Source: Oxalobacteraceae bacterium CAVE-383
GTDB taxonomy: Bacteria > Pseudomonadota > Gammaproteobacteria > Burkholderiales > Burkholderiaceae_D
DNA length: 64,000 nucleotides
Assembly (NCBI GenBank): GCA_004134995.1
Contig: REGP01000002.1
Location: 992,001-1,056,000 of the forward strand
Direction: 5' to 3'
The notes beneath the pieces are model-generated. The model ran no database searches and had not been told where the DNA came from. It worked only from the letters and a program-made list of their open reading frames with translations. Positions 26,375-33,563 of the stretch are shown one piece after another. The position numbers and the translations under genes were made by a program. The stretch's first letter is position 1. Every line of letters starts with the position of its first letter.

Positions 26375-26501
26375 ATGATCCAGGGTGGCGGCGGATTGCC
26401 GTAACTGGACAGGGTGGGGGAAATGCCTTTTAAAAGCAAATAAAGGTTTCGATAGATATCAATCCGCCCGAGTCCTCTTATCTAGACCATTGCTGGAAGC
26501 A

Positions 26502-26568
26502 CCGGGAATCTCCCGGAATTCCGCTTGCAAGCGAAATTCGCTCAGGCGGCGCGGCGCATGCGCCGCGC
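26502..26568. repeat. Three consecutive palindromes between the kinase gene and ssrA
   Basis: CCGGGAATCTCCCGG (26502-26516) is a 6-bp stem with a 3-base loop. A near-perfect 24-bp palindrome centred on CGCTTGCAAGCG spans 26516-26539. A perfect 20-bp palindrome, GCGCGGCGCATGCGCCGCGC, lies at 26549-26568. No ORF or promoter explains them. They could be strong hairpins, protein sites or leftovers of an insertion. Confidence 0.6.
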
Positions 26569-26602
26569 AACCCCGCCTTCGCCCCGCGCCCAGGTTTGGC
26601 CG

Positions 26603-26632
26603 CTGTTTAGATTCCCGCCGCCTCCACCACCA
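26603..26632 (+). repeat. Inverted partial copy of the ssrA 3' end
   Basis: The plus strand carries CTGTTTAG followed directly by ATTCCCGCCGCCTCCACCA. In genuine ssrA (minus strand) the same two blocks occur in the same order, separated by 20 bases. The copy faces the real 3' end across the ssrA terminator, so this segment and ssrA form an inverted repeat of about 20 bp. It cannot be a functional tRNA or tmRNA because most of the T arm is missing. Confidence 0.65.
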
Positions 26633-26634
26633 AT

Positions 26635-26660
26635 AAAAAAGGCCACCCAGCGGGTGACCT
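26635..26660 (-). terminator. Intrinsic terminator of ssrA
   Basis: On the minus strand GGTCACCC-GCT-GGGTGGCC (one G-T wobble) is followed by six T's, starting about 10 bases after the CCA end of tmRNA. Confidence 0.85.
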
Positions 26661-26669
26661 TTAAATTGA

Positions 26670-27079
26670 TGGTGGAGGCGGCGGGAATCGAACCCGCGTC
26701 CAAAAGTACTAAACAGGCAGTTCTACATACTTAGTGCTGTCATTTGATTTAATCCTGACACCGCGGACGCACACGCTGCGGCAAGACGAGTCACCTAAAT
26801 TTAACCGTGAACCAAGTAACCCGGCCCAAAGCGATTCCTTGTTTATGACTCTGCGTACTGTTTCCAGCCCACCCCAAGGAAAAAAGTGGTGCAGAGCTAG
26901 CCGGTATTAAGCGGTTAGGGGTAGATTAAGCTGCCAGAGCGAACTTGTTGCTGTTCGCAGAGGCACCGAAATCTTTTACAGTGTTTGCATTTAAGCAGTT
27001 CTGGATGTATTTACGAGGTAACCAGTCCTCGGTATGCCCTGTTCTGCGTTGCAACCTCTGTCGAAACCAGGTCGCCCCC
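26670..27079 (-). ncRNA. ssrA: Transfer-messenger RNA (tmRNA)
   Basis: tmRNA rescues stalled ribosomes by adding a degradation tag. The 5' end GGGGGCGACCTGGTTTCGAC pairs with the 3' end CGCCTCC-ACCA to form a 7-bp tRNA-like acceptor stem. The T arm GGTTCGATTCCCGCC and an encoded CCA (26670-26672) are present. The tag frame runs from the GCG resume codon at 26958 to the TAA ending at 26926 and encodes ANSNKFALAA, with the expected hydrophobic C-terminus for ClpXP. It is a one-piece tmRNA of about 410 nt. A perfect -10 box and a terminator flank it. Confidence 0.97.
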
Positions 27080-27088
27080 AGACCGAAC

Positions 27089-27094
27089 ATTATA
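27089..27094 (-). promoter_or_regulatory. ssrA -10 box
   Basis: A perfect TATAAT on the minus strand ends nine bases before the first base of mature tmRNA. The region around -35 (AAGCGG) is poor, so the promoter leans on its -10 element or on an activator. Confidence 0.7.
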
Positions 27095-27121
27095 ACGCAG
27101 TGCGTTCCAGCCCGCTTCCCG

Positions 27122-30100
27122 TCATTTCAACGAGAAATCCACCCGCGTCGCGGCGCCTTTGTCGCTGATGCCTTCGGCGGTCAGTTTCGGCGCCACCAGA
27201 TACACCCGGTCCTGCGGGATTTTGGCGGTCTCATCCAGGTATTTCCGCACGGCATCGGCGCGGTGCAGCGCCAGTTCGCGCAGTTCAGGCGGGCCGACCG
27301 GGGTGTTTTCCAGGATCAGGCGCTCCATTTCTTCCGGCGGCAGCGATTTCGAAAAGCCGATTACGTTCTTCGGCTTGGCGAATTTTTCGTTCTTATATAC
27401 GGCTTCCAGATATTTGGCGCGGTCGGCGTCGTTCAGGGTGACGGCGTCGCGTGTCTTCAAATCGCGCTGTTTCAGTTGCTTTTCCTTGTCGTCCAGCGAT
27501 GCGCGGCGCAAGCCGTTGGTGTCGGCGATCGGGTCGACGCGGCCGATGATGTCCAGTTTCAGGGCCGGACGGTCGTTCAGGGCCTTGGTCAGTTTTTCCA
27601 GTTTCTGTTCTGAGGCAGTGGTCAATGCGTCGCTGCCGGGCGCGAATTCGACATAGCCGAGCTCTTCGCTGCCGCCGCCGCCGAACACCGAATTGAGCAG
27701 CGCGAACGGCGAGGTGACGGCCTTGACGATCAGGTTGACGATCACGCGCACGATAATGCCGCCCACCGAAAACTGCGGATCGGACAAGGAACCGGAAATC
27801 GGCAAATTCAGATTAATCTGGCCGTTGCGATCCTTCAGCAACGCCACCGCCAGCATCACCGGCAGCTTGGTGGCGTCGGGACTGTCGACGCGGTCGCCGA
27901 AGGTGAGCTGGTCGATGCGCAGATCGTTCTGGGCCACCAGTTGCTGGTTTTCGATCTTGTACGAGACGTCCATCGAGAGCTTGCCCTTGATGATCGGGTA
28001 GCCCGCATATTTGGCGGCGTACGGCGTCATGCGCGTCAGCTCGACGCCGTGGGCGCTGGCCTTGATGTCCAGGAACATGGGCTTGAACAGCGGGTTGAGC
28101 GAACCGGAGATCAGCAGTTGCGCGTCGTTGTCGATCTTGCCTTTCAGGTCGATCGCGGCGGGCTTGGACTGGTCCGATGCGATGCTGCCGATGGTGCCGT
28201 TCATGCCGGTCATGTTGGCGGTGTAGTTCGGCTTGACGAAATTGTCGGTGAAGTTGATGTTGCCGCCGCTCAGTTTGGTATGGCCGACACGGATGATGGG
28301 GGCGTTCGGATCCGGCGCGGCCGGCGTTACCGGCTCGGTGCTGGTGGTGGTTTTGGCAACGGTTTTGGCGGCCTCGCCATTGGCGTCCGCGGCAGCTGCG
28401 GTCCCCGGCGCGGCCTGGTCCTTGTTGACCATGATGCCCTTCAGGTTCAGTTGGCCGGCCGGCGACAGGATCGCGCGCGCGTAGAAGTTGTCGAGCGCGA
28501 CGTCGGCGATGCTGATCAGCGGCGCGCCCTTGCCGATGGTGGCGTCGATGCCGGTGAGGTTCAGCGCGCGCCAGCGCAGGAAGTCGGTATTGCTGTCCTT
28601 GTCCTGGACGTCGAAATTGGTCAGCTGCAATGCGCCGGTATAGCGGATGCCCAGCGGCTGCTGTTTGAGCGGCGGCACGATAGTGAGTTTGCCTTTGGTG
28701 CTGACGAAGCCGCGCCGCAGGGTGACGTTGACATAGTCGTTGACGAACGGCTGCACCGGCGCCAGCGCGATGCGTTCGGCGTTGACTGTCAGATCGATAC
28801 TCTTGAGCTGGGGCGCCGCGCCGCCGGTAATGCTGAGTTTGCCGTTCTTGTTCAGGCGCGCGTCCAGCGCGATTTTCATGGACTGGTCGAGCTTGGTCGA
28901 GAGGTTGTTGACGGTCAGCTTCACGGAATCGGCCTGCACGCTCAAGGCCGGTTTGACGGCGTTGTCTTCATACGAGAGCTTGCTGTCGGCGATGGTGAAT
29001 TCGCCGATGCCGGCCTGCCATTGCTGCGCGGCGTTGCCGGCCTTTGCCGGCGTTTTGCCGCGCGTTGCCGGGGCTGTCTGCGCGACGGCTGCTTGCGGCT
29101 TGGCTGCGCCCGGCGCCGGCGGCAGCATGAATTGCTGCACGTTCAGTTTGCCTTGGGCGTCGCGTTGGATGTCGCCGGACAATCCCTTGATATGCAATGC
29201 GTCGGCCTGGAACTGGCGCGCGCCGGTATCGGCCGCGGCGTTCACCAGGGCGATCGATTTGACGTCGATGGCGCCGCCGCCCTTGGCTTTGCCGGCGACT
29301 TTCAGATCGTTCAGTTCGAGGTTTAATCCGCTGAGTTTGATCTGGCCGGCGGCCATGGCGATCTTCGCGCGCAGCGATAGCTGACCGCCGACGTTGGCTG
29401 CCAGCACCTTGTTGACATACGGCTGGTAAGTTGCCAGAGACCAGGATTGCACTTCGACGTCGGCGTCGACCGCGGCGCTGGCCGGCGTGAGCTGGGCGCC
29501 GACTTGCAGATGGCCGCCGCCATTTTGATCGGCGCTCAGTTTGAGCGTGGCCGGCCTGGCGTCGGCGGCGGTGGAAATCTGCTGGCCGTCGACGCTGATG
29601 TTATCGATGCGCACGTTTTGGCGCGGCGCGGCATTGTAGTCGTCGGACCAATTGAGTTTGCCGTTGCGCACGGTCAGTTGCGTCAACTGGATGGTCGGGC
29701 CGGCTGCAGGCTTGGCCGGCGCGGCCGGGGTTGTTGCCGGGGCTGCTGCTGTTGCTGCCGCGGCCGGTTTGGCGGATTTGGAACCCGGTGCGGTTTTTCC
29801 GGCGGGCGGCGCGCCCACGCGCAGCCAGTTCAGCATGTTCTTCTGGTCGAGTCCGGCCCAGATTTCCGGCGTGTCGACGGTCAGCGCGTCGATGTCGCTA
29901 TTGCCGTTGAGCAGATTGATCTGCTTGATTCTGGCCTGCACGCTGCGGCTGGTCAGCAGCGGCGCGTCGCTGTTGTCGGCGAGGCTCAGGTCGTCCAGCC
30001 GGACATCGCCCGACAGCAATATCTCCGGCTGTTCCTTGACACGCGAAAATCGCAGGTCGAGCTTGGTGCTGAGTTTGGCGCTGCGCAGTTTGAGCGGCAG

Positions 30101-30877
30101 CGCGAGCGGCGAGAATGGTACATATGAGGGCAGGTCGAGCTGGTCGACATCCAGCGCCAGCGCGGTTTCCAGGCTGTCGGCGAACGGTTTGCTGCGGCCG
30201 TGCAGCGCCAGGTGCGCACCGTTGATGGCGGCCGATGCGTAGGGCTGGACAAAGGTGTCGACCCGCGCCGGCAGGTTCGAGATCACCGGCACGCCGAGGT
30301 TCAGCGCGGTGATGTCGACTTGCTTGCCGGTGACCTTGTCGTCGAAATGGATTTCGCCGCCCTGCAATTGCAGGTTGGTCAGCAGGAACGGCGTGCTGCC
30401 CTCGCTTTTCGGCTTCGCCAGGATGCGGTCGATGACGTCGGAAAAATTATAGCGGCCGATGCCGTCGGCGCTGGTGCGCACCAGATGCACCTTGGGATCG
30501 AATACCAGCCCTTCGTCGAGCACCGCGGCGCGGCGCAGCAGCGACGAGGCCGAAGCATTGACGATGAGTGTCTTCACGGTGAGCGCGGGCGTGGTCTGGT
30601 CGGGCTCGAACAGGGTGAAATCGGATACCGTCAGTTTCAGGATGAAGGGATTGAAATGCACCGCGCCGATCTCGGCTTTGCGGCCCAGTTGTTCCTGGAT
30701 CTGTTCGATCCCGATTTTCTTGACGAAGTGGGGCAGGGCAAGCCAGCTGGCAAACGCCAGTATCAGCAGGAAAACGATGATGCCCGCGATCCAGCGGCAG
30801 AGTTTGCGCAGCCACGGACGCTGCGACAGGGTGTGGGAAATCCGGGCTTGGATGGGCACGATGGTCGCTCCTGGCAT
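27122..30877 (-). CDS. DUF748 (AsmA-like) envelope protein with OmpA-like C-terminal part
   Basis: This is a very large protein (1,251 residues) with an N-terminal membrane helix (about 30-52, WIAGIIVFLLILAFASWLAL) and a long periplasmic part of repeated beta-rich DUF748 units. Repeat-like stretches include LTNLQLQGGEIHFDD, LTVRNGKLNWSDDYN, FTIADSKLSYEDN and GHTKLSGGNINFTDNF. These belong to the AsmA/TamB/YdbH class, now thought to bridge the envelope and move phospholipids. The C-terminal about 180 residues (YVEFAPGSDAL and LDIIGRVDP) look OmpA-like. Ala/Pro-rich linkers occur near 360-395. A GTG at 30859 has a better SD (AGGAG) than the ATG at 30877, so the protein may start six residues later. 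Confidence 0.88.
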   Translation of the reverse strand: MPGATIVPIQARISHTLSQRPWLRKLCRWIAGIIVFLLILAFASWLALPHFVKKIGIEQIQEQLGRKAEIGAVHFNPFILKLTVSDFTLFEPDQTTPALTVKTLIVNASASSLLRRAAVLDEGLVFDPKVHLVRTSADGIGRYNFSDVIDRILAKPKSEGSTPFLLTNLQLQGGEIHFDDKVTGKQVDITALNLGVPVISNLPARVDTFVQPYASAAINGAHLALHGRSKPFADSLETALALDVDQLDLPSYVPFSPLALPLKLRSAKLSTKLDLRFSRVKEQPEILLSGDVRLDDLSLADNSDAPLLTSRSVQARIKQINLLNGNSDIDALTVDTPEIWAGLDQKNMLNWLRVGAPPAGKTAPGSKSAKPAAAATAAAPATTPAAPAKPAAGPTIQLTQLTVRNGKLNWSDDYNAAPRQNVRIDNISVDGQQISTAADARPATLKLSADQNGGGHLQVGAQLTPASAAVDADVEVQSWSLATYQPYVNKVLAANVGGQLSLRAKIAMAAGQIKLSGLNLELNDLKVAGKAKGGGAIDVKSIALVNAAADTGARQFQADALHIKGLSGDIQRDAQGKLNVQQFMLPPAPGAAKPQAAVAQTAPATRGKTPAKAGNAAQQWQAGIGEFTIADSKLSYEDNAVKPALSVQADSVKLTVNNLSTKLDQSMKIALDARLNKNGKLSITGGAAPQLKSIDLTVNAERIALAPVQPFVNDYVNVTLRRGFVSTKGKLTIVPPLKQQPLGIRYTGALQLTNFDVQDKDSNTDFLRWRALNLTGIDATIGKGAPLISIADVALDNFYARAILSPAGQLNLKGIMVNKDQAAPGTAAAADANGEAAKTVAKTTTSTEPVTPAAPDPNAPIIRVGHTKLSGGNINFTDNFVKPNYTANMTGMNGTIGSIASDQSKPAAIDLKGKIDNDAQLLISGSLNPLFKPMFLDIKASAHGVELTRMTPYAAKYAGYPIIKGKLSMDVSYKIENQQLVAQNDLRIDQLTFGDRVDSPDATKLPVMLAVALLKDRNGQINLNLPISGSLSDPQFSVGGIIVRVIVNLIVKAVTSPFALLNSVFGGGGSEELGYVEFAPGSDALTTASEQKLEKLTKALNDRPALKLDIIGRVDPIADTNGLRRASLDDKEKQLKQRDLKTRDAVTLNDADRAKYLEAVYKNEKFAKPKNVIGFSKSLPPEEMERLILENTPVGPPELRELALHRADAVRKYLDETAKIPQDRVYLVAPKLTAEGISDKGAATRVDFSLK

Positions 30878-30953
30878 GCGTACGGTATTTGTTGGTCTTC
30901 TACATTCGATACCCGGCAGTTTAGCGGCTTATTCGGTAATCACAAATAATCTC

Positions 30954-31649
30954 TTAGCGGGACGCTGCCAATTGCAATAGCGGCAGCAAGTCCAATGGCG
31001 TTTCGGCGATGTGGTCGGCTTGCCAGGTAACCGGCTCGGCATGGCCGCAATAACCCCAGCCGGCGGCCACGGTCGGCATGCCGGCGGCCTGGCCGGCCTG
31101 GATGTCGCGCAGATCGTCGCCGACGTACCAGCAATCCTGCGGTTCCATGCCCAGTCGTTTCGCGGCTTCCAGCAGTGGCGCCGGATGCGGTTTGGCGTGG
31201 CCGGTGGTGTCGCCGGAGACGATGCAGGCCGCATGGCCGAGGCCGATGCGCGGCACCAGCAGATCGGTCAGGCGGCCGATCTTGTTGGTGACGATGCCCC
31301 AGGCGATGCCGTTTTCTTCAAGGATCGCCAGCAGCTCCGGAATGCCGTCGAACAGAATGCTCTTGACGGCGATGTTGTTGGTGTAATTGTCGAGGAACTC
31401 GTCGCGCAGCGGTTCGTACTCGGCCTGGCCGGGCGCCAGGCCGAAGGCCACGCCGATCAGGCCGCGCGCGCCGGCCGAGGCCACCGGGCGCAATTGGTCG
31501 TAAGGCGCGGGCGGCATGCCGCGCTCGGTGCGCAGGCGGTTGACGGCTTCGGCCAGGTCGGGGGCCGTGTCGGCCAGGGTGCCGTCGAGGTCGAACAGGA
31601 CGGCGCGCGGGCGGATGGGCTGCTTCAGCTTCAGGTCGGCGCCGCTCAT
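30954..31649 (-). CDS. gph: Phosphoglycolate phosphatase (HAD family)
   Basis: This 231-residue HAD phosphatase starts at the ATG at 31649, which shares its A with the ubiG stop (TGATG). Motif I is LFDLDGTLADTAPDL, motif II IVTNK, motif III Lys in GHAKPHPAP and motif IV VGDDLRDIQA. Gph removes 2-phosphoglycolate formed in DNA repair and oxygenation reactions. Related MupP acts on MurNAc 6-phosphate and is likewise often next to ubiG, so either substrate is possible. The longer frame running upstream lies inside ubiG and is not used. Confidence 0.9.
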   Translation of the reverse strand: MSGADLKLKQPIRPRAVLFDLDGTLADTAPDLAEAVNRLRTERGMPPAPYDQLRPVASAGARGLIGVAFGLAPGQAEYEPLRDEFLDNYTNNIAVKSILFDGIPELLAILEENGIAWGIVTNKIGRLTDLLVPRIGLGHAACIVSGDTTGHAKPHPAPLLEAAKRLGMEPQDCWYVGDDLRDIQAGQAAGMPTVAAGWGYCGHAEPVTWQADHIAETPLDLLPLLQLAASR

Positions 31650-32344
31650 CAGGCCGGTTTGCTGCAGGCAGCCATGTAGTTGACGCTGGTGTCCTGGTTG
31701 AGCGAATAGATCTTGGTCAGCGGGTTGTAGCTCAGGCCTTTGAGCGCTTCGAGCTGCAGATCGCTTTCGCGGATGAAGCGGGCCAGTTCGGCCGGCGTGA
31801 TGAATTTGGCGTAATCGTGCGTGCCGCGCGGCAGCATGCGCAGCAGGTATTCGGCGCCGAGGATGGCGAACAGATAGGCTTTCGAATTGCGGTTGAGCGT
31901 GGAGAAGAACAACTGGCCGCCGGGCTTGGCCAGGGCGGCGCAGGCGCGCACCACGGAAGCCGGATCGGGTACGTGCTCCAGCATTTCCATGCAGGTCACG
32001 ACGTCGAAGCTGGCGGGTTCGCGCGCGGCCAGTTCCTCGACCGCGATTTTTTCGTAGCGCACCTGGATGCCGCTTTCCAGGCTGTGCAGATCGGCAACCT
32101 TCAGCGCTTTGTCGGACAGATCGATGCCGGTCACGTCGGCGCTTTTGCGGGCCATCGATTCGGCCAGGATGCCGCCGCCGCAGCCGACGTCCAGCACGCG
32201 CTTGCCGGCCAGCGGCGCGCGGCCGTTGATCCATTCGAGGCGCAAGGGATTGATTTCGTGCAAGGGACGGAATTCCGATCCGGTATCCCACCAGTGATGG
32301 GCCAGATCGCTAAATTTCTTCAGTTCTAAAGGGTCTGCATTCAT
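31649..32344 (-). CDS. ubiG: Ubiquinone biosynthesis O-methyltransferase
   Basis: UbiG carries out both O-methylation steps of ubiquinone synthesis using S-adenosylmethionine. The protein has 231 residues and begins [20 protein letters not shown], the typical UbiG start. SAM-binding motif I is [16 protein letters not shown], followed by VTGIDLSD and [11 protein letters not shown]. It overlaps gph by one base. It lies downstream of ompA but is separated from it by an intrinsic terminator, so it probably has its own promoter in the 67-bp gap. Confidence 0.96.
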   Translation of the reverse strand: MNADPLELKKFSDLAHHWWDTGSEFRPLHEINPLRLEWINGRAPLAGKRVLDVGCGGGILAESMARKSADVTGIDLSDKALKVADLHSLESGIQVRYEKIAVEELAAREPASFDVVTCMEMLEHVPDPASVVRACAALAKPGGQLFFSTLNRNSKAYLFAILGAEYLLRMLPRGTHDYAKFITPAELARFIRESDLQLEALKGLSYNPLTKIYSLNQDTSVNYMAACSKPA

Positions 32345-32411
32345 AGCGGCAATAATAAAGGAAAGTTGCCCTGCCGTCGCGGGTGGCTGCTTCCTGATGA
32401 AATTTTGGGCG

Positions 32412-32440
32412 AAAAAAAACCCCGCCGGAGCGGGGCTTTT
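32412..32440 (-). terminator. Intrinsic terminator of ompA
   Basis: On the minus strand CCCCGC-TCCG-GCGGGG is followed by eight T's, 18 bases after the ompA stop. Confidence 0.92.
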
Positions 32441-32457
32441 CGGTGCGGCTGAATCGA

Positions 32458-33087
32458 TTACTTGGCGCGTGTGCCAACGACTTCGATTTCAACGCGGCGG
32501 TTCTTGGCGCGGCCGGCTGCAGTCTTGTTCGATGCAACTGGTTGCTTTTCGCCCTTGCCTTCAGTGTAGACGCGGTTGGCTTCTACGCCCTTCGAGACCA
32601 GATAGGCCTTGACAGCTTCAGCGCGGCGGACCGACAGCTTCTGGTTGTATGCATCTTTACCGACCGAGTCAGTGTGGCCGACGGCGATGATGACTTCCAG
32701 ATTCATGTTCTTCAGGTTGGCAACCAGATCGTTCAGTTTTGCCTTGCCTTCAGGCTTCAGGACAGCTTTGTCGAAGTCGAAGAATGCATCAGCGGCGAAA
32801 GTGACTTTTTCCGATGTCGGAGCAGCGGCAACTGCCGGCGCTGCCGCTGGAGCGGCAGCAGGAGCGGCGGCTTGCGCCAGCGCGCCATCGCAACCTGGAA
32901 CGGCGTCAGCCGGTGTCCAGTAGCCATCGTGCCAGCACAGGCCTGCGCCGCTGCGAACGATGTTGCCGCGGCCGTCTTGGGCGTAGGCGCTATAAGGTTT
33001 CTTGGCCTGGATGTCGGTGACTTGAGCTTGGGCTGAGAATGCGACGACTGCGGACGCAGCGAAGACGAGCTTTACTAATTTGTTCAT
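32458..33087 (-). CDS. ompA: OmpA-family outer-membrane protein
   Basis: This 209-residue protein starts with a signal peptide ([20 protein letters not shown], cleavage near AQA). A short domain with a Cys pair ([12 protein letters not shown] and VPGCDGAL) and an Ala/Pro-rich linker (about 75-92) follow. The C-terminal OmpA/MotB peptidoglycan-binding domain (about 100-205) has [43 protein letters not shown] and the late NRRVEIEV. There is no full eight-stranded barrel, so this is the short betaproteobacterial form that links outer membrane and peptidoglycan. SD GAGGAG lies upstream, and strong codon bias and a terminator suggest high expression. Confidence 0.93.
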   Translation of the reverse strand: MNKLVKLVFAASAVVAFSAQAQVTDIQAKKPYSAYAQDGRGNIVRSGAGLCWHDGYWTPADAVPGCDGALAQAAAPAAAPAAAPAVAAAPTSEKVTFAADAFFDFDKAVLKPEGKAKLNDLVANLKNMNLEVIIAVGHTDSVGKDAYNQKLSVRRAEAVKAYLVSKGVEANRVYTEGKGEKQPVASNKTAAGRAKNRRVEIEVVGTRAK

Positions 33088-33155
33088 GTTTCTCCTCTCG
33101 GGTGAGATATCCGCAGATTGAACTGCGCTACAAATTTACGACATCAAAAAAATGG

Positions 33156-33212
33156 ATAGTATCACGTGGTTCAGGCCGTTACATGTAAATCATACGCATG
33201 GCTTACATGTAA
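33156..33212 (-). promoter_or_regulatory. Probable ompA promoter with two TTACATGTAA palindromes
   Basis: A minus-strand extended -10 (TGATACTAT, hexamer 33156-33161) lies about 70 bp before ompA. A perfect palindrome TTACATGTAA at 33179-33188 covers the -35 position 17 bp away. A second identical palindrome lies at 33203-33212, 24 bp from the first. Two identical 10-bp palindromes over a promoter look like a dimeric regulator's operators. Confidence 0.55.
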
Positions 33213-33563
33213 AGAACTTAGCCACTATTCTGCCACAGGGAACCGCTTCGGCGAGGTTTGCCAAAAGAGCAAACGGTCGTTTTTGGTGCTTCGTTGTTTT
33301 ATTGCAACGCGCCATTGTCTCCTCCCGGCACGCCCCGCTAAATGTACGCGAAAACGATGGATTGCGGGAACTATTCGTGAAAATCCGGGTATCCGTTCGG
33401 GTTCGCAAAATCGATGATTTTTGGCGAGCCCGCGCCAAAATGATGCGATCGCAGGATGACCCCGGCTCATGCTAAAATCCCCGGCTTGGGCGTTACCCTG
33501 CTATATAAACTAATGGCGCGGGCATCCACGCTTTAACCATCACAAAGACCCTCAGCCTCGCCA
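33213..33563 (+). promoter_or_regulatory. gyrA upstream region with inverted repeat and extended -10
   Basis: These 351 bases precede gyrA and I find no credible gene in them. TTTTGGCG (33419-33426) and CGCCAAAA (33433-33440) form a perfect 8-bp inverted repeat with a 6-base gap. An extended -10, TGCTAAAAT (hexamer 33473-33478), follows about 33 bp later with no good -35, so the repeat may be an activator or repressor site. A second TATATAAA stretch is at 33502-33509. gyrA promoters are often supercoiling-sensitive. Confidence 0.4.

Noticed and set aside
26603..26632. A tRNA 3' end on the plus strand
   Set aside because: The T stem 5' half and the rest of a cloverleaf are absent; it is better explained as an ssrA-derived fragment.
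33152..33475. 107-codon ORF in the ompA-gyrA gap
   Set aside because: Composition is not protein-like, no SD, and it covers the promoter elements of both genes.
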